From Natrinema halophilum (GTDB lineage Archaea > Halobacteriota > Halobacteria > Halobacteriales > Natrialbaceae), in contig NZ_CP058601.1 of the NCBI RefSeq assembly GCF_013402815.2, forward strand, positions 2,852,001 to 2,916,000: a DNA stretch of 64,000 nt. The letters run 5' to 3'. Both the position numbers and the translations under genes were made by a program. Of the stretch, positions 1-9,277 are shown one piece after another (positions within the stretch are counted from its first letter, which is position 1; every line of letters starts with the position of its first letter). A model generated the notes under the pieces. It saw only the letters and a program-made list of their open reading frames with translations. It made no database searches and was not told the DNA's origin.

Positions 1-1
1 A

Positions 2-172
2 TCGCGGGGACGGCGGCGAGTGCCTCCAGCTCCGCTCGTCTCGAGGTGCTCGAATCCAGTCCGCGCGGGGAGCGCACACGTCGGCCGTCGGGCGGGCCTC
101 GAGCGGGTCGCAGCCGACGAGTGGCGATCGGTTCACGACTGGCTGACGGCCCACTGGTACGGCCGCGGATAG
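2..172 (+). CDS. possible C-terminal end of an upstream gene (partial)
   Basis: One forward frame is open from the window edge to a TAG at 170-172. Its last ~28 residues (ending WLTAHWYGRG) have a haloarchaeal protein-like composition, while the first part is rich in arginine and proline and less convincing. I recognise no family. It may be the tail of a gene beginning outside the window, possibly with a frameshift, or only GC-driven openness. Confidence 0.25.
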   Translation, partial: SRGRRRVPPAPLVSRCSNPVRAGSAHVGRRAGLERVAADEWRSVHDWLTAHWYGRG

Positions 173-208
173 TCGTTTTTTTACGGTCGGATCGCGTGAT
201 TTCTGGAC

Positions 209-1390
209 GTGCCGGAAGTACTGCTTATCGTAGGAATCATCACGGCGATCTTCGTCGGGTACAATATCGGTGGCTCGACGACCGGCCCCGCATTCGGACC
301 GGCCGTCGGGGCGAACGTGATCACGAAGGTACTGGCTGCCGGACTGATGTCGATCTTCTTCTTTCTCGGTGCCTACACGATCGGCCCGCAGGTCGTCGAC
401 ACGCTGGGAAATGAACTCGTCGCGGACACCTCGGTTTTTACGTTGCGGGCGAACGTAGCCGTGTTGTTCTTCATCGGCGGCGCGTTGTTCGTCGGTAACT
501 ACGCCGGCGTCCCCGCTTCGACGTCGATGACCGCCGTCGGTGCGATCGCCGCGCTCGGGTTTGCGACTGGTGAACTCAACTGGGACATCCTCGGCGAGAT
601 CGTTGTCTGGTGGGTCGTCGCACCGATCGTTGGCTTCTGGGTTGCCGGCGTCGTCGGGAGGTACTTCTATCCGCGGATCAACGCCTGGGTTGCCATCGAA
701 GGGAACCGGGAGGGGCGACCGATGGTCACCCTCGATCGCTCGGGTATCGCGCCGCGACTTCAATTCGGCGCTGGCGCCAACCGACGCGAGATCACGGGTG
801 CGTTGGTCGTCGTCGGTATCGGCTGCCTAATGGGCTTTGCCTCGGGAACGAGCAACATCGCGAACGCGATCGCACCGATCTACGGCACCGGCGACGTCGA
901 TATGACGACGCTGATTGTGATCGGTTCGGTGGCGGTTGCGGTCGGTTGCTTTACGATCGCCCGCCGAACCCTCGATACGCTCGGGAGCGACATCACGAAT
1001 TTGCCGTTGACCGCGGCGATCGTCGTCGCAGTCATCAGTTCGGGAATCGTCGTCACGCTTTCGTGGATCGGCATCCCCGCGAGTTTCGTCGTCATCGCGA
1101 CGATGAGCATCGTCGGACTGGGCTGGGGACGAGCAACCCGTACGACGACACTTTCCGACGTTCGGGCTGGCGAGAGAACCCCCGTCTCGGTCGGAGCGCT
1201 GACCGCCGAAGAGGAGGGCGAACGGTCGCCCAAGATCGGCGAGGAGGAACCCGAGGACATCCCTCGGGCTGCTGACCTGTTTGACCCGTCGACGACGGCT
1301 CGAGTCATTCTCATGCAAAACGTGGTCCCAGCCCTTTCGACCGTCGGCGCGTACCTCACCTTCCGATTCGTGCCCATCTTCGGGTTCTGA
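209..1390 (+). CDS. PiT-family inorganic phosphate permease
   Basis: Integral membrane symporter that should import inorganic phosphate with a cation. The 393-residue product opens with a hydrophobic segment and the family signature NIGGSTTGPAFGPAVGA (about residues 19-35). The second PiT repeat carries GFASGTSNIANAIAPIYG (about 212-229). Some ten hydrophobic segments are split by an acidic cytoplasmic loop near residues 320-355. The start is the GTG at 209; no ATG lies nearby. A decayed second copy follows at 1507-2258, so this was a tandem pair. Family assignment is firm; phosphate as substrate is inferred from the family. Confidence 0.9.
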   Translation: MPEVLLIVGIITAIFVGYNIGGSTTGPAFGPAVGANVITKVLAAGLMSIFFFLGAYTIGPQVVDTLGNELVADTSVFTLRANVAVLFFIGGALFVGNYAGVPASTSMTAVGAIAALGFATGELNWDILGEIVVWWVVAPIVGFWVAGVVGRYFYPRINAWVAIEGNREGRPMVTLDRSGIAPRLQFGAGANRREITGALVVVGIGCLMGFASGTSNIANAIAPIYGTGDVDMTTLIVIGSVAVAVGCFTIARRTLDTLGSDITNLPLTAAIVVAVISSGIVVTLSWIGIPASFVVIATMSIVGLGWGRATRTTTLSDVRAGERTPVSVGALTAEEEGERSPKIGEEEPEDIPRAADLFDPSTTARVILMQNVVPALSTVGAYLTFRFVPIFGF

Positions 1391-1506
1391 CCAGCCGCGA
1401 CAGTAGTCCCGGATCGAGCCACGGACTGCCCGACTCCCGTCGCAACACCTGTCACACCCGATGATATTCCTCTCATCGCTCCGAAACGTCTTTTCTGGAA
1501 GACGGA

Positions 1507-2258
1507 ATGGTGTTCGGTATGGTTTCCGCGATTCTCGTTCTCGGGCTCGTCGTGGCTGTTTTCGTGGGCTTCAACATCGGTGGGTCGTCCACGGGAATTG
1601 CCAGGGAGCCGGCCGTCGGTGCGGGTGCCATCGGCAAGACCGCGGCCGCGGCGCTCATGTCGATTTACGTCTTCGTAGGGGGCTGGAGCGTCGGGCGCAA
1701 CGTCATCGAGACGATGGGTGGCGACATCGTCCACCCGAAATCTTTCCGCTTCAGGCGAGTGCGGGCTACGACGGCACCGATCTCGGCATCGGGATCAGCC
1801 ACTCGCGATCAGCCTCGGCGGGTTTACGATCGCTCGCCGGACGATGAAAGCGGTCGGCAACGATCTCACTGAACTCCCGCTGCTGGCAGCGCTTATCGTC
1901 GCCGTCACCGCCGCGTCGATCACCACCTTCCTCTCTTCGATGGGGTTTCCGATCATCCCGTGATGGCGACGGTGATGGCCATCGTCGGCCTGGGCTGGAG
2001 GCGCGCAAGTCACACAGCGACGATTACCGGCCTCGCACGCAGCGAGGAACAACTCGAGTTATCGATGAACGTCCTCACCCTCACACAGGAACCGGCCGAA
2101 GAAGTTCTCAATATCGGCGAAGAAGAACCCGAAGAGGTCGTCGATGCGGACGACTTGGGCGGCCCGGGGCGGTTGCTCGGTTCAGCGCGTTCTGGATCAT
2201 CGGCCCGTCTGCGTCGGCCGGACTGGCGTACGTGTTCTGTCTGCTCGTGCCGATCTGA
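1507..2258 (+). pseudogene. decayed second PiT-family phosphate permease
   Basis: Three pieces of a PiT permease follow each other in three forward frames. The first frame gives a start and the N-terminal signature NIGGSSTGIAREPAVGAGA. The second (about 1820-1963) gives GGFTIARRTMKAVGNDLTEL, matching FTIARRTLDTLGSDITNL of the intact neighbour. The first frame resumes at 1960 with VMAIVGLGW and IGEEEPEE. The third frame supplies the C-terminus, ending AYVFCLLVPI before TGA 2256-2258. Roughly residues 85-250 of the family are missing, so there was an internal deletion as well as frameshifts. It sits 116 bases behind the intact gene in the same orientation. Confidence 0.85.
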
Positions 2259-2663
2259 GATGACGACGGTGGCCGGAAATCGACGAGCTCCTTCACGATG
2301 CACCTGACTGACCGCCCTCGTCCAGGTTCGCGAGAGACGGTCCTTTCGCTACCCGACACCTGTGCCGAGAACCACGTCTCTGATCGAGTCGGCGGGACGA
2401 CGAAAACGACAACTGGATGAGGTGTGTGGGAGACGAAGTCGCTTCACAGCCGGGAGATGTCGCCGACGACGTGAGGTGTCGAACCCGGCAACTAACACGA
2501 TGGTCGGCGAATATGTCTGGACGTATCTTTTTTCTCTCCCGTTCGACGTTCGATCTTGTAACGATACTGCCCATTCTTCCCTTCGAAATTGTCAATTCTG
2601 ACTCAAAGACAATGTAGGACTGAACAGCAAGCTATACCAGTACGGGACTCGAATCGGTGAGTG
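2259..2663. other. intergenic stretch, no gene seen
   Basis: About 400 bases between the PiT relic and ferredoxin. Short open frames on both strands have no family resemblance. AT-rich patches near 2520-2640 could hold the ferredoxin promoter, but I cannot fix a TATA box with confidence. Confidence 0.5.
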
Positions 2664-3053
2664 ATGCCCACGGTAGAATACCTCAATTACGAAGTACTGG
2701 ATGATCAGGGCTGGGACATGGACGACGATGATCTCTTCGACGAGGCCGCCGACGCTGGCCTCGACGAGGAGGATTACGGCACGCTCGAGGTCGCCGAGGG
2801 CGAATACATCCTCGAGGCGGCCGAAGCGCAGGGCTACGACTGGCCGTTCTCCTGTCGTGCAGGGGCCTGTGCGAACTGTGCGGCGATCATCAAAGAAGGC
2901 GAAATCCAGATGGACATGCAGCAAATCCTCTCGGATGAGGAAGTCGAAGAGAAAAACGTCCGCCTCACTTGCATCGGATCGGCAGAGACCGACGAGGTCA
3001 AAATCGTTTACAACGCCAAGCACCTCGACTACCTGCAGAATCGCGTCATCTGA
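2664..3053 (+). CDS. fer: 2Fe-2S ferredoxin, halophilic plant type
   Basis: Soluble electron carrier; in haloarchaea it accepts electrons from 2-oxoacid:ferredoxin oxidoreductases. The 129-residue product starts [10 protein letters not shown] and ends [11 protein letters not shown], as in the well-known Halobacterium and Haloarcula ferredoxins. The cluster ligands are C64, C69 and C72 (CRAGACANC) plus C103. An acidic insertion rich in Asp and Glu (about residues 10-45), a halophilic hallmark, precedes the ferredoxin core. The ATG at 2664 is preferred over the GTG three bases upstream because it gives the conserved N-terminus. It is a single gene with no operon partner. Confidence 0.97.
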   Translation: MPTVEYLNYEVLDDQGWDMDDDDLFDEAADAGLDEEDYGTLEVAEGEYILEAAEAQGYDWPFSCRAGACANCAAIIKEGEIQMDMQQILSDEEVEEKNVRLTCIGSAETDEVKIVYNAKHLDYLQNRVI

Positions 3054-3575
3054 GCAACAGCGTACGACACCCGTTTTACATACATCCGTATCGGGGTTGT
3101 ATAACTCCCGAATCTACTACTTTTTACCGCCCAGAAGCAGTTGCAACTGCTTCGTGAGACAGTGCAAAGTGAGCGAAAATCTGCTAACGGGGTGGTTACG
3201 AGCGGGCCCCGTCGTGTCATTCACTCGGCAAGTGCAGAGATTCAGATACCGTTGTTGTCGTTCGTGACCACCAGTCTGCGGCTTAGATCACGTTTCACTG
3301 AAACGTCGAAAACTTTACCGCAAGCAGCCAGCAATCGTAACGAGCCATCGACTGGTTCGGCAATCACGAGCAACCGCGACCACGGAAGATCCAGTCATCC
3401 GGGGTAGGTGTCTGCTGGTGAGGTTGCAGAACCTGTCTCTGGATCGAATTCGCGTTGTGCATGAACTCGATCATCGATGGCTGAATAATATGAACGGAAC
3501 AGTCGTTCCACCGGGATACGCTACGTCCGCGGGCTGAGACAATTCGGGGTTTGCTGCATGCACCTATAGTGGTGA
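3054..3575. other. intergenic stretch with a 20-base palindrome
   Basis: No gene recognised between ferredoxin and the IS630 relic. The AT-rich part near 3075-3130 precedes a perfect palindrome (separate entry). The remainder is probably the outer flank of the decayed insertion sequence. Confidence 0.4.
3134..3153. repeat. perfect 20-base palindrome
   Basis: The sequence GAAGCAGTTGCAACTGCTTC is its own reverse complement over all 20 bases. It lies 80 bases after the ferredoxin stop. It could be a protein-binding site, a terminator-like stem or an insertion-sequence end; nothing in the sequence decides between these. Confidence 0.6.
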
Positions 3576-4401
3576 TTAGAAATAACTGCCCACTTTTGGT
3601 ACTGAAATGATCAGGGGGAGTCCTGATCGCTGTGATTGCTACCTCGAGGGAGTCGAAGAATCGGTCGCTGAGATGTGACTCCAATTGTCTCCAGGACTCG
3701 TGGCATATTCTTCGAAGTGAACGAAAATGCGGTCACCGTCTACGGAGATAGCGCTCACCAAACTTGTTCAGTCACGTTTCCCGAGAGTTCGACGGATCGG
3801 TGCGTGAGCACGGAAACCACACGGCACGGGACTTGACCTGAACGGCCAAGAAATTGGACGAATTTCTTGGCGTGATTGATACTTACTACTGTGGCATCTA
3901 TCCTCTGGTGCATTGTTTGCGTTCATCAGAGAATTCGGCTGGTTCGTCTTCTTCGGCTCGAAGACACCGTTTTTGATAACTCAATCCCGCTTCTTTCAGT
4001 AACCGGCGGCAACTTGGGAGCGAACACTTGCCACTGTGCGTTTCTTCGAGGTACTGCTAGATCAGTGCCGTCGTCCACGCTGGCACTTCGATGCAGTCCT
4101 TCCTCGGTGGTCCGTGGACGATCTTCTTGAACCTCGCATGCTGTGTTTCTGAGCGTTTTCGCTCTTTCCAGGTTCGGTCACCATCAGTAACGGCTTGTTC
4201 AACCGACTCGTCAGTGTCGAGTCGAATGAACAATCTACTGATTGTTCGTCAGCCTGTGTCGTGCCACTTCACAAGGCCGGTCTGCGTGGCACTATTTTGG
4301 CACGTAATTGCTGCTAACAGTCGTTGTGTTGGGTTATTCGCCTCAATATTGGCGTGTGCGCTTTGAAGTTCTTCGACGGGTACCTCGGTGCGGTGATCCA
4401 T
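3576..4401 (-). pseudogene. decayed IS630-family transposase
   Basis: On the minus strand a start at 4401 reads MDHRTEVPVEELQSAHANIEAN and continues NPTQRLLAAITCQNSATQTGLVKWHDTG. This is the N-terminal helix-turn-helix of the haloarchaeal IS630-type transposases. Later pieces in shifting frames include a TSLVSAISVDGDRIF motif, RFFDSLEVAITAI and a C-terminal SVPKVGSYF ending at 3576. Several frameshifts, stops and an internal deletion, which takes part of the catalytic domain, make it inactive. I could not define terminal inverted repeats or the target duplication. Confidence 0.75.
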
Positions 4402-5042
4402 TGGATGAGCCAGTATGGATTGGGAAGAAAATTCTAATGAGTACTATAGTTTTGGCTATTAGACGCAATTCTGTGCCCCAGATGACGACACAAAAAGGAC
4501 AGTACGAATATCGTTTACTACACCGTGTTATCGTCGTGAGCGCAGGGTAGTGTGACATCCTCCCCGCCGGAAACGGCGGGGAATTCTCTCCTCGAAGAAA
4601 GATAGCACCATTGGCTTTGTATATCCGGAAAGTGACTAATGAGATTTCTATGTGTTATAGCAGTGTATAAAATGTAAACTTTTCTTCTGGTTTTCGCCCG
4701 ATTCCCATCCACAAATTAGGAAGTGACCACTGCAGATTGCCGGGGTATACATCCATTTTTCGATCAGTTTTGTTCGACAAAACCGAGTTGTGTCTTCATT
4801 CCGTATCGGAAATTGGAAGTCAGATTGTCGTAAACACCAGCCAGAAACATACTTAGAGCGGTTGTGGCCCTCTGTTACATGATGAAGAAGTATATCGGCT
4901 GAATTGGTGCTTTGTCAACCGAAGATTGCATTAGCAGGATCGTCTTTTGAGCCACTCGATATTGCAAATTATCGGCAATATAGAACAGCAACTATATAAA
5001 TAATAATTTTGATAATAGTGCCTAGCAACGGCTTCGCTGTCG
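4402..5042. other. AT-rich relic region between two decayed transposases
   Basis: AT-rich compared with the window average. Apart from the hairpin at 4552-4582 I see no gene or RNA. The N-terminal part of the IS6-type transposase that begins at 5043 is absent here, so a deletion boundary probably lies near 5040. Confidence 0.4.
4552..4582 (+). repeat. GAAA-loop hairpin, likely IS200/IS605-type end relic
   Basis: GTGACATCC is followed directly by a 9-base stem, TCCCCGCCG pairing with CGGCGGGGA, closed by a GAAA loop. Hairpins of this form lie downstream of tnpB genes in haloarchaea. A diverged copy in the opposite orientation occurs at 45266-45296. No tnpB remains next to it. Confidence 0.55.
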
Positions 5043-5475
5043 CAGGTCGCCATTGATGAGACAGCTGTCAAGACCAATGGAAACTGGTTTTGGTCAAATA
5101 ATGCATTCGCAACCGACTCACGTTGATTCTCGATGTCGCAGTCTTCGGCGGAGAGGGACTGATCCAGTCGCAGCATTCGTTCATAGATTGACTGAGAAAC
5201 ACGATCTCTCCGAAGCTGTGTTTCTCGTCGATGGCTGGGGCTATCTGACTGCCCTCGCTCGATTTGGGTTGAGTGGCCAACTCGACTACGTCGAGAGAAA
5301 CCTGATCGAACAGTGGATTCACACCCTCAAAATGCGGGTCGACCGTTTCCATAACCCGTGGGTCGGCAGTCGGGCTAGCATCAGAGAGTGGCTTGAACAG
5401 TTCAGACACTATTATAACACACAGCGACCACACCAGTCACTCAACGGTCAAACACCAGCAGAGGTGCTAAACTAG
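5043..5475 (+). pseudogene. truncated, frameshifted IS6-family transposase
   Basis: One frame starts mid-domain with QVAIDETAVKTNGNWFW, the region of the first catalytic aspartate, and stops at a TGA after DSR. Another frame then carries VFLVDGWGYLTALARFGLSG, YVERNLIEQWIHTLKMRVDRF (glutamate of the DDE triad in the NLIEQW stretch) and a C-terminus with HYYNTQRPHQSLNGQTPAEVLN. The N-terminal helix-turn-helix is missing. A frameshift lies near 5125-5150, so it cannot be active. Confidence 0.85.
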
Positions 5476-5878
5476 TTACTGACGAAACGAATGAATTAAC
5501 CACGTCGTATAGTAAGCGACATTATTTGTTTTATTTCCTGACGATTTCTCAGCGTCCATCGAAAGAAAATCGGTGCAGATGCCGCTACGTTTCCCGTCAC
5601 CTCAACGCCTGGCTTAAAATTGGGTCGAAATCACCGGACTGAATACACATAGGACAACTTGAAAATCGGGGACTCCAATAATTCTCTTTACTGATCGCTG
5701 GAACAGTATGTATGATTCTCACCGGTTTCGGATCACTGCTCGTGCAATCAACGAAATATCATTCTTGAGACACATGCGCCACTGGAACCAGTTACTTTCT
5801 CCGTCTGTGCGCCGAATTTCAGCAGCGCCACGACGATCTATCTGTTGGACCCACTCCAGTCTGAACTCGGCGAGAAGA
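5476..5878. other. intergenic stretch with a possible gene tail
   Basis: No complete gene. Codons from about 5776 to a TAA at 5899-5901 on the plus strand read protein-like (VTFSVCAPNFSSATTIYLLD, then ELGEKITTVSSR), which may be the tail of a lost gene. I do not recognise the family. The frame overlaps the end of the convergent gene at 5879. Confidence 0.3.
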
Positions 5879-6616
5879 TTACGACTGTGAGTAGTCGGTA
5901 AGCGTCTGAGTCTCGCCTGCGGACAGTTTCAGAAGATTCCGGGGCTTCGTTCCCGAGAGTCGCGCATATTCGTCTCGGAACACGTCTAGTTCGTCGCTTC
6001 CTGGAATGTAATGAACCGGCAGGATATCGACGCCGTCGAACCAGTTCGCGGCCACTGCAGCGTCATCCGGGGGCAATGGCGGATGAGCGCCTGGTGCGCT
6101 GCCGACGGGTAGCAGGACGAGGTCGGGTTCGTATTGATCAACGAATAGTTCAAGATCACTGAAAAGCGATGTATCGCCGACGTAGTAGAGGCTTGTCGGG
6201 CCAAAATCGAGGTAAAAGCCAATCGCCATCCCCGACCGATTTCCCACGGAAGATTCGAAGTACGACAGGTGTCTGGTTTCCATGGCTCGTACCTCGTACC
6301 CCTCGAGTTCGAATCGGTTGCCCCAGATTACGCGTTCAACGGCATCTTCAGTCAGCCCCAAGCCCACGAGATGTTCGACGACCGCGGGTTCGGTGATGAC
6401 GGTCGCGCCAGACCGAGATGCTATCTCGAAGGTGTCGCCGAGGTGATCACTGGCACCGTGGGTGACGAAAATGTACTCGACGTCGTCAAACGCGTCGATA
6501 TCCGGGGTTTGCCACGGTGGGTCCGTGATCCACGGATCGAATAATAGTCGAGTGCCGTCGACGCACACTTCGAACGACGAGAGGCCGTAGTAGGTCAATT
6601 CCACGTGAACGCTCAT
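5879..6616 (-). CDS. metallo-beta-lactamase-fold hydrolase, UlaG-like
   Basis: A 245-residue cytoplasmic metal-dependent hydrolase of the UlaG-like branch, whose members include lactonases. The metal motif THGASDHLGD provides H53, D57 and H58. Further candidate ligands are the histidine in ETRHLSYF, the aspartate in YYVGDTSLF and the histidine in ILPVHYIP. It is divergent from the uronate-dehydrogenase-like gene at 6749 across a 132-base shared promoter region. A TATA-like GATATAAGG about 27 bases upstream fits a leaderless start at 6616. A lactonase acting on the product of that dehydrogenase is attractive but inferred; the fold alone does not fix the substrate. Confidence 0.85.
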   Translation of the reverse strand: MSVHVELTYYGLSSFEVCVDGTRLLFDPWITDPPWQTPDIDAFDDVEYIFVTHGASDHLGDTFEIASRSGATVITEPAVVEHLVGLGLTEDAVERVIWGNRFELEGYEVRAMETRHLSYFESSVGNRSGMAIGFYLDFGPTSLYYVGDTSLFSDLELFVDQYEPDLVLLPVGSAPGAHPPLPPDDAAVAANWFDGVDILPVHYIPGSDELDVFRDEYARLSGTKPRNLLKLSAGETQTLTDYSQS

Positions 6617-6748
6617 AGCGTATCACATGGACGGATTCCTTATATCCCCATCGTTTCACCGAATACGAACGCGTTTTCGTCATCGTTGAATCCGTTCCAG
6701 CCGATGGCAACGCTTTATATACAATCGCGAGTATTTTTCTCTGTACCA
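6617..6748. promoter_or_regulatory. divergent promoter region
   Basis: It holds a TATA box for each neighbour: TTTATATAC near 6712-6720, about 30 bases before the ATG at 6749, and a reverse-strand ATATAAGG near 6638-6645, about 27 bases before the start at 6616. Both spacings suit leaderless or nearly leaderless transcripts. The arrangement would allow joint regulation. Confidence 0.6.
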
Positions 6749-7576
6749 ATGACTACAGACGTCCTGATGACTGGTGCTTTCGGTCGTGTTGGGCACGCGA
6801 TTATCGACCACATAGCAGACCACGACGAATACGAATTTTCGTACCTGAACAGATCTGACCGCGATGCATACGAGACGGTCGTCGCCGACGTCAACGACTA
6901 CGAGGCAATCCGTCCGGCCTTCGACGGACAGGATGCTGTTATCCACCTTGCGGGGTATCCCGAACCGGATGGAACGTGGGAAGAAGTTCTCAAAAGCAAT
7001 ATCATCGGGATGTACAACACACTTGAAGCCGCACGTGACGCTGGTGTCGAGTCGTTCATCTTCGGGTCGACGAATCACGTCGTCGGTATGTACGAGGTCG
7101 ACAACGCGCCGGACATCTACGACCCCGACTTCGACCTGACCGTCGACCATACCTCACCTGTGCGGCCGGACTCGTATTACGGATCTTCGAAGGCGTTTGA
7201 CGAGGCTATCGGTAGATTCTACGTCGAGAACTTCGAGTACCCTGAACGCTTTTACGCGCTTCGCATCTGCAGCGTCCGTCACCAGGAGTACGACCACCCC
7301 TACGGTGACGCCGAACACGGTGTCGACAACGGAAAGTGGGAGCGTGGAAGCGAAAAGTATGACGAAATGGTTGATCGAATGAAAGCGATGTGGCACTCGC
7401 GGCGCGATCTCGCACAGTTGATCGAATGCTGTCTCGAGGATGATACCGTCGAATTCGACATCTTCAACGGGGTCAGCGACAACGACGGTCGCTGGTTCGA
7501 TATCGAGCACGCGCGTGAGGTTCTCGGATACGAGCCACAGGACAACGGCAACGAGTGGTCCGAGCCACCACGGTAA
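6749..7576 (+). CDS. NAD-dependent epimerase/dehydratase, uronate-dehydrogenase-like
   Basis: A 275-residue Rossmann-fold enzyme of the extended SDR type. The nucleotide motif is GAFGRVG (residues 9-15). The catalytic YxxxK is Y144/K148 (YYGSSKAFDEA), with FGSTNHVVGMY around residue 107. NIIGMYNTLEAARDAGV and the ending NDGRWFDIEHAREVLGYEP resemble uronate dehydrogenase (Udh), which oxidises aldohexuronates to aldarolactones. The ATG at 6749 is chosen over an upstream in-frame start because a TATA box lies 30 bases before it and the motif then sits at the expected position. Udh function is inferred; another sugar oxidoreductase is possible. Confidence 0.8.
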   Translation: MTTDVLMTGAFGRVGHAIIDHIADHDEYEFSYLNRSDRDAYETVVADVNDYEAIRPAFDGQDAVIHLAGYPEPDGTWEEVLKSNIIGMYNTLEAARDAGVESFIFGSTNHVVGMYEVDNAPDIYDPDFDLTVDHTSPVRPDSYYGSSKAFDEAIGRFYVENFEYPERFYALRICSVRHQEYDHPYGDAEHGVDNGKWERGSEKYDEMVDRMKAMWHSRRDLAQLIECCLEDDTVEFDIFNGVSDNDGRWFDIEHAREVLGYEPQDNGNEWSEPPR

Positions 7577-8032
7577 TTTGCTACCAGTTGCGCGTCTCTG
7601 TGGGTGAGGAAAGCCCGTTCCTGCCGCTGGCGCGGATGGGGATACAGGAAACCGCTATTTGCCGGTCACCCTCTGTCGTACTTCTGTACCGGCGTCACGT
7701 TCGACGGACAAAGGCGACGATGTCCAACACACCCCGCGTGGTACTGGTACGATAGGTGAATCGACCGTCTTTATTCGGAGCTTTTTCGCATAGTGCCGTC
7801 GTTCCCGCATGAATACCCTCTACCTCGGTTTCAGTGACTCAGGGGTTTTGATCGGTGCTGCAAGGGGTCTCTGGCGCAACCATGCCTTCTGGGGTGCAGA
7901 GTTCGATGCAGGCACCGTCGCCGTCGATGTATACGCTGGGCCTGCTGGTTTCCCCGTCGAACTCGGAACGAAAGCTGATCCCAGGCAGACGGTTGTCGGA
8001 ATCCGCGAGTACGCCGCTTGTGCCTACCGTAG
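7577..8032. other. stretch with gene debris, possible VOC-domain tail on the minus strand
   Basis: No intact gene. On the minus strand, codons between about 8050 and 7839 read GISFRSEFDGETSRPSVYID and on to DGDGACIELCTP. This is reminiscent of the C-terminal strand of vicinal-oxygen-chelate (glyoxalase-type) domains, where a DPDG-like turn precedes IEL. The resemblance is weak. A short frame at 7722-7755 (MSNTPRVVLVR) may be a truncated gene start. Confidence 0.25.
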
Positions 8033-8345
8033 CGTTCGAACGTTTCCGATGAAAACGAAGTCGAGGCGGCAGTAGAGACGGCATCCGATACGTCCGAGTA
8101 CGACTGCCTGTCAATTGCGTCTATTCGACGGCCGCGAATACACTCGACGTCGAAGCGCCAGCAGACGTATTCAGCATCGAATTCCTCGCCTACTTCTGTG
8201 GATTCTCCGCCGCCTGAAACATCTCTGGACCGGGTTGGGTTCTGACGACGGAGGGCAGGCAGCCCTCTGGCTTGCAAGCGCCGCCACACGGTGCGTTACC
8301 GGTCCAGCCGTTCCTGTCGACGCCGGATTCACAGCAACGCAGTAG
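8033..8345 (+). pseudogene. remnant of a short-chain dehydrogenase
   Basis: Codons from 8033 read NVSDENEVEAAVETASDTSEYD, matching DVTDESDVEEAIEAAIDEFG of the intact SDR that follows on the other strand. Another frame ends with ALWLASAATRCVTGPAVPVDAG before TAG 8343-8345, matching the intact C-terminus LWLASDAARYVTGAALPVDAG. The catalytic centre between these pieces is gone. The relic faces the intact gene tail to tail, about 110 bases apart. Confidence 0.7.
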
Positions 8346-8452
8346 TCACCCACCGATGCCATTCCAACGGTGTTGGAAGCCTGCGAGGCCTCCTGCCCAA
8401 ACAGCTGGAATTGAAGACTGGTACGGTTCAGTTTGGCACACACTGGAACAGG

Positions 8453-9277
8453 TTACTTGATTGTAAAGCCCGCGTCGACGGGGAGAGCCGCACCAGTGAC
8501 GTACCGAGCGGCATCGCTCGCCAACCAGAGGAACGCCTCGCTCACCTGCTCCGGTTCAATCGCGCCAGTGCCGAATATATTCCACGGCCCCGATAGCTCG
8601 GCCGCTTTTTCGACGTATTCACTGCCGTAAACCCTGCTGGTTTCTTCTACACCTGGGGTATTGGTTCCTGTCGGAAGGACGCAGTTGACGTTGACGTCAT
8701 ATTCGGCCAACTCGAGTGCTAGCGACTTGGTCAACCCGATCACACCGTGCTTACTTGCGCTGTAATGACCCATTCCGTGTTGGCCCACGATACCGGTCGT
8801 CGACGACGTCGAAACGATCTTTCCACCCTCGTTTCGCTCCATGAAGTACTTGCCAACGTGTTTGGAACAGAGCCAGACGCCCTTGAGGTTCACATCTAAC
8901 ACGGCGTCCCACTCCTCTTCGCTGACCTCTGTCAGAAGCCCGAAATCCCCGATACCTGCGTTGTTCACGAGTACGTCAATCCGTCCAAATTCGTCGATAG
9001 CGGCCTCGATTGCCTCTTCGACATCGGATTCGTCCGTTACATCCGTCTTGACTGGCAGTACATCTGCGCCGGTTTCCTCGACGCTAGAAAGCATCTCGTC
9101 AAGATCGTCGCTGTTGGCCCTGTGCGTCTCTAAATTGTCAGTGTCCTCATATAGGTCGAGCGCTACGATATCCGCACCATGTTCTGCGAATTTGACAGCA
9201 TGGCTTCGACCCATCCCTCTGGCTGCTCCGGTGACTAGCACGACCTGATCACTGAAGTCATAACTCGGCAGGTTCAT
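8453..9277 (-). CDS. short-chain dehydrogenase/reductase (classical SDR)
   Basis: A 274-residue NAD(P)-dependent oxidoreductase. The nucleotide motif is TGAARGMG (residues 16-23). D41 at the end of the second strand (IVALDLY) favours NAD over NADP. NNAG is at 105-108 and the catalytic Y172/K176 lie in YSASK, with serines near 157-159. The C-terminus PVDAGFTIK is typical of 3-oxoacyl-ACP-reductase-like sugar or alcohol dehydrogenases. The ATG at 9277 is preferred over an upstream in-frame start because it gives the standard N-terminus. It is last in the minus-strand run of ECF importer genes, 150 bases behind the ATPase, suggesting oxidation of the imported compound or a derivative (inference). 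Confidence 0.88.
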   Translation of the reverse strand: MNLPSYDFSDQVVLVTGAARGMGRSHAVKFAEHGADIVALDLYEDTDNLETHRANSDDLDEMLSSVEETGADVLPVKTDVTDESDVEEAIEAAIDEFGRIDVLVNNAGIGDFGLLTEVSEEEWDAVLDVNLKGVWLCSKHVGKYFMERNEGGKIVSTSSTTGIVGQHGMGHYSASKHGVIGLTKSLALELAEYDVNVNCVLPTGTNTPGVEETSRVYGSEYVEKAAELSGPWNIFGTGAIEPEQVSEAFLWLASDAARYVTGAALPVDAGFTIK

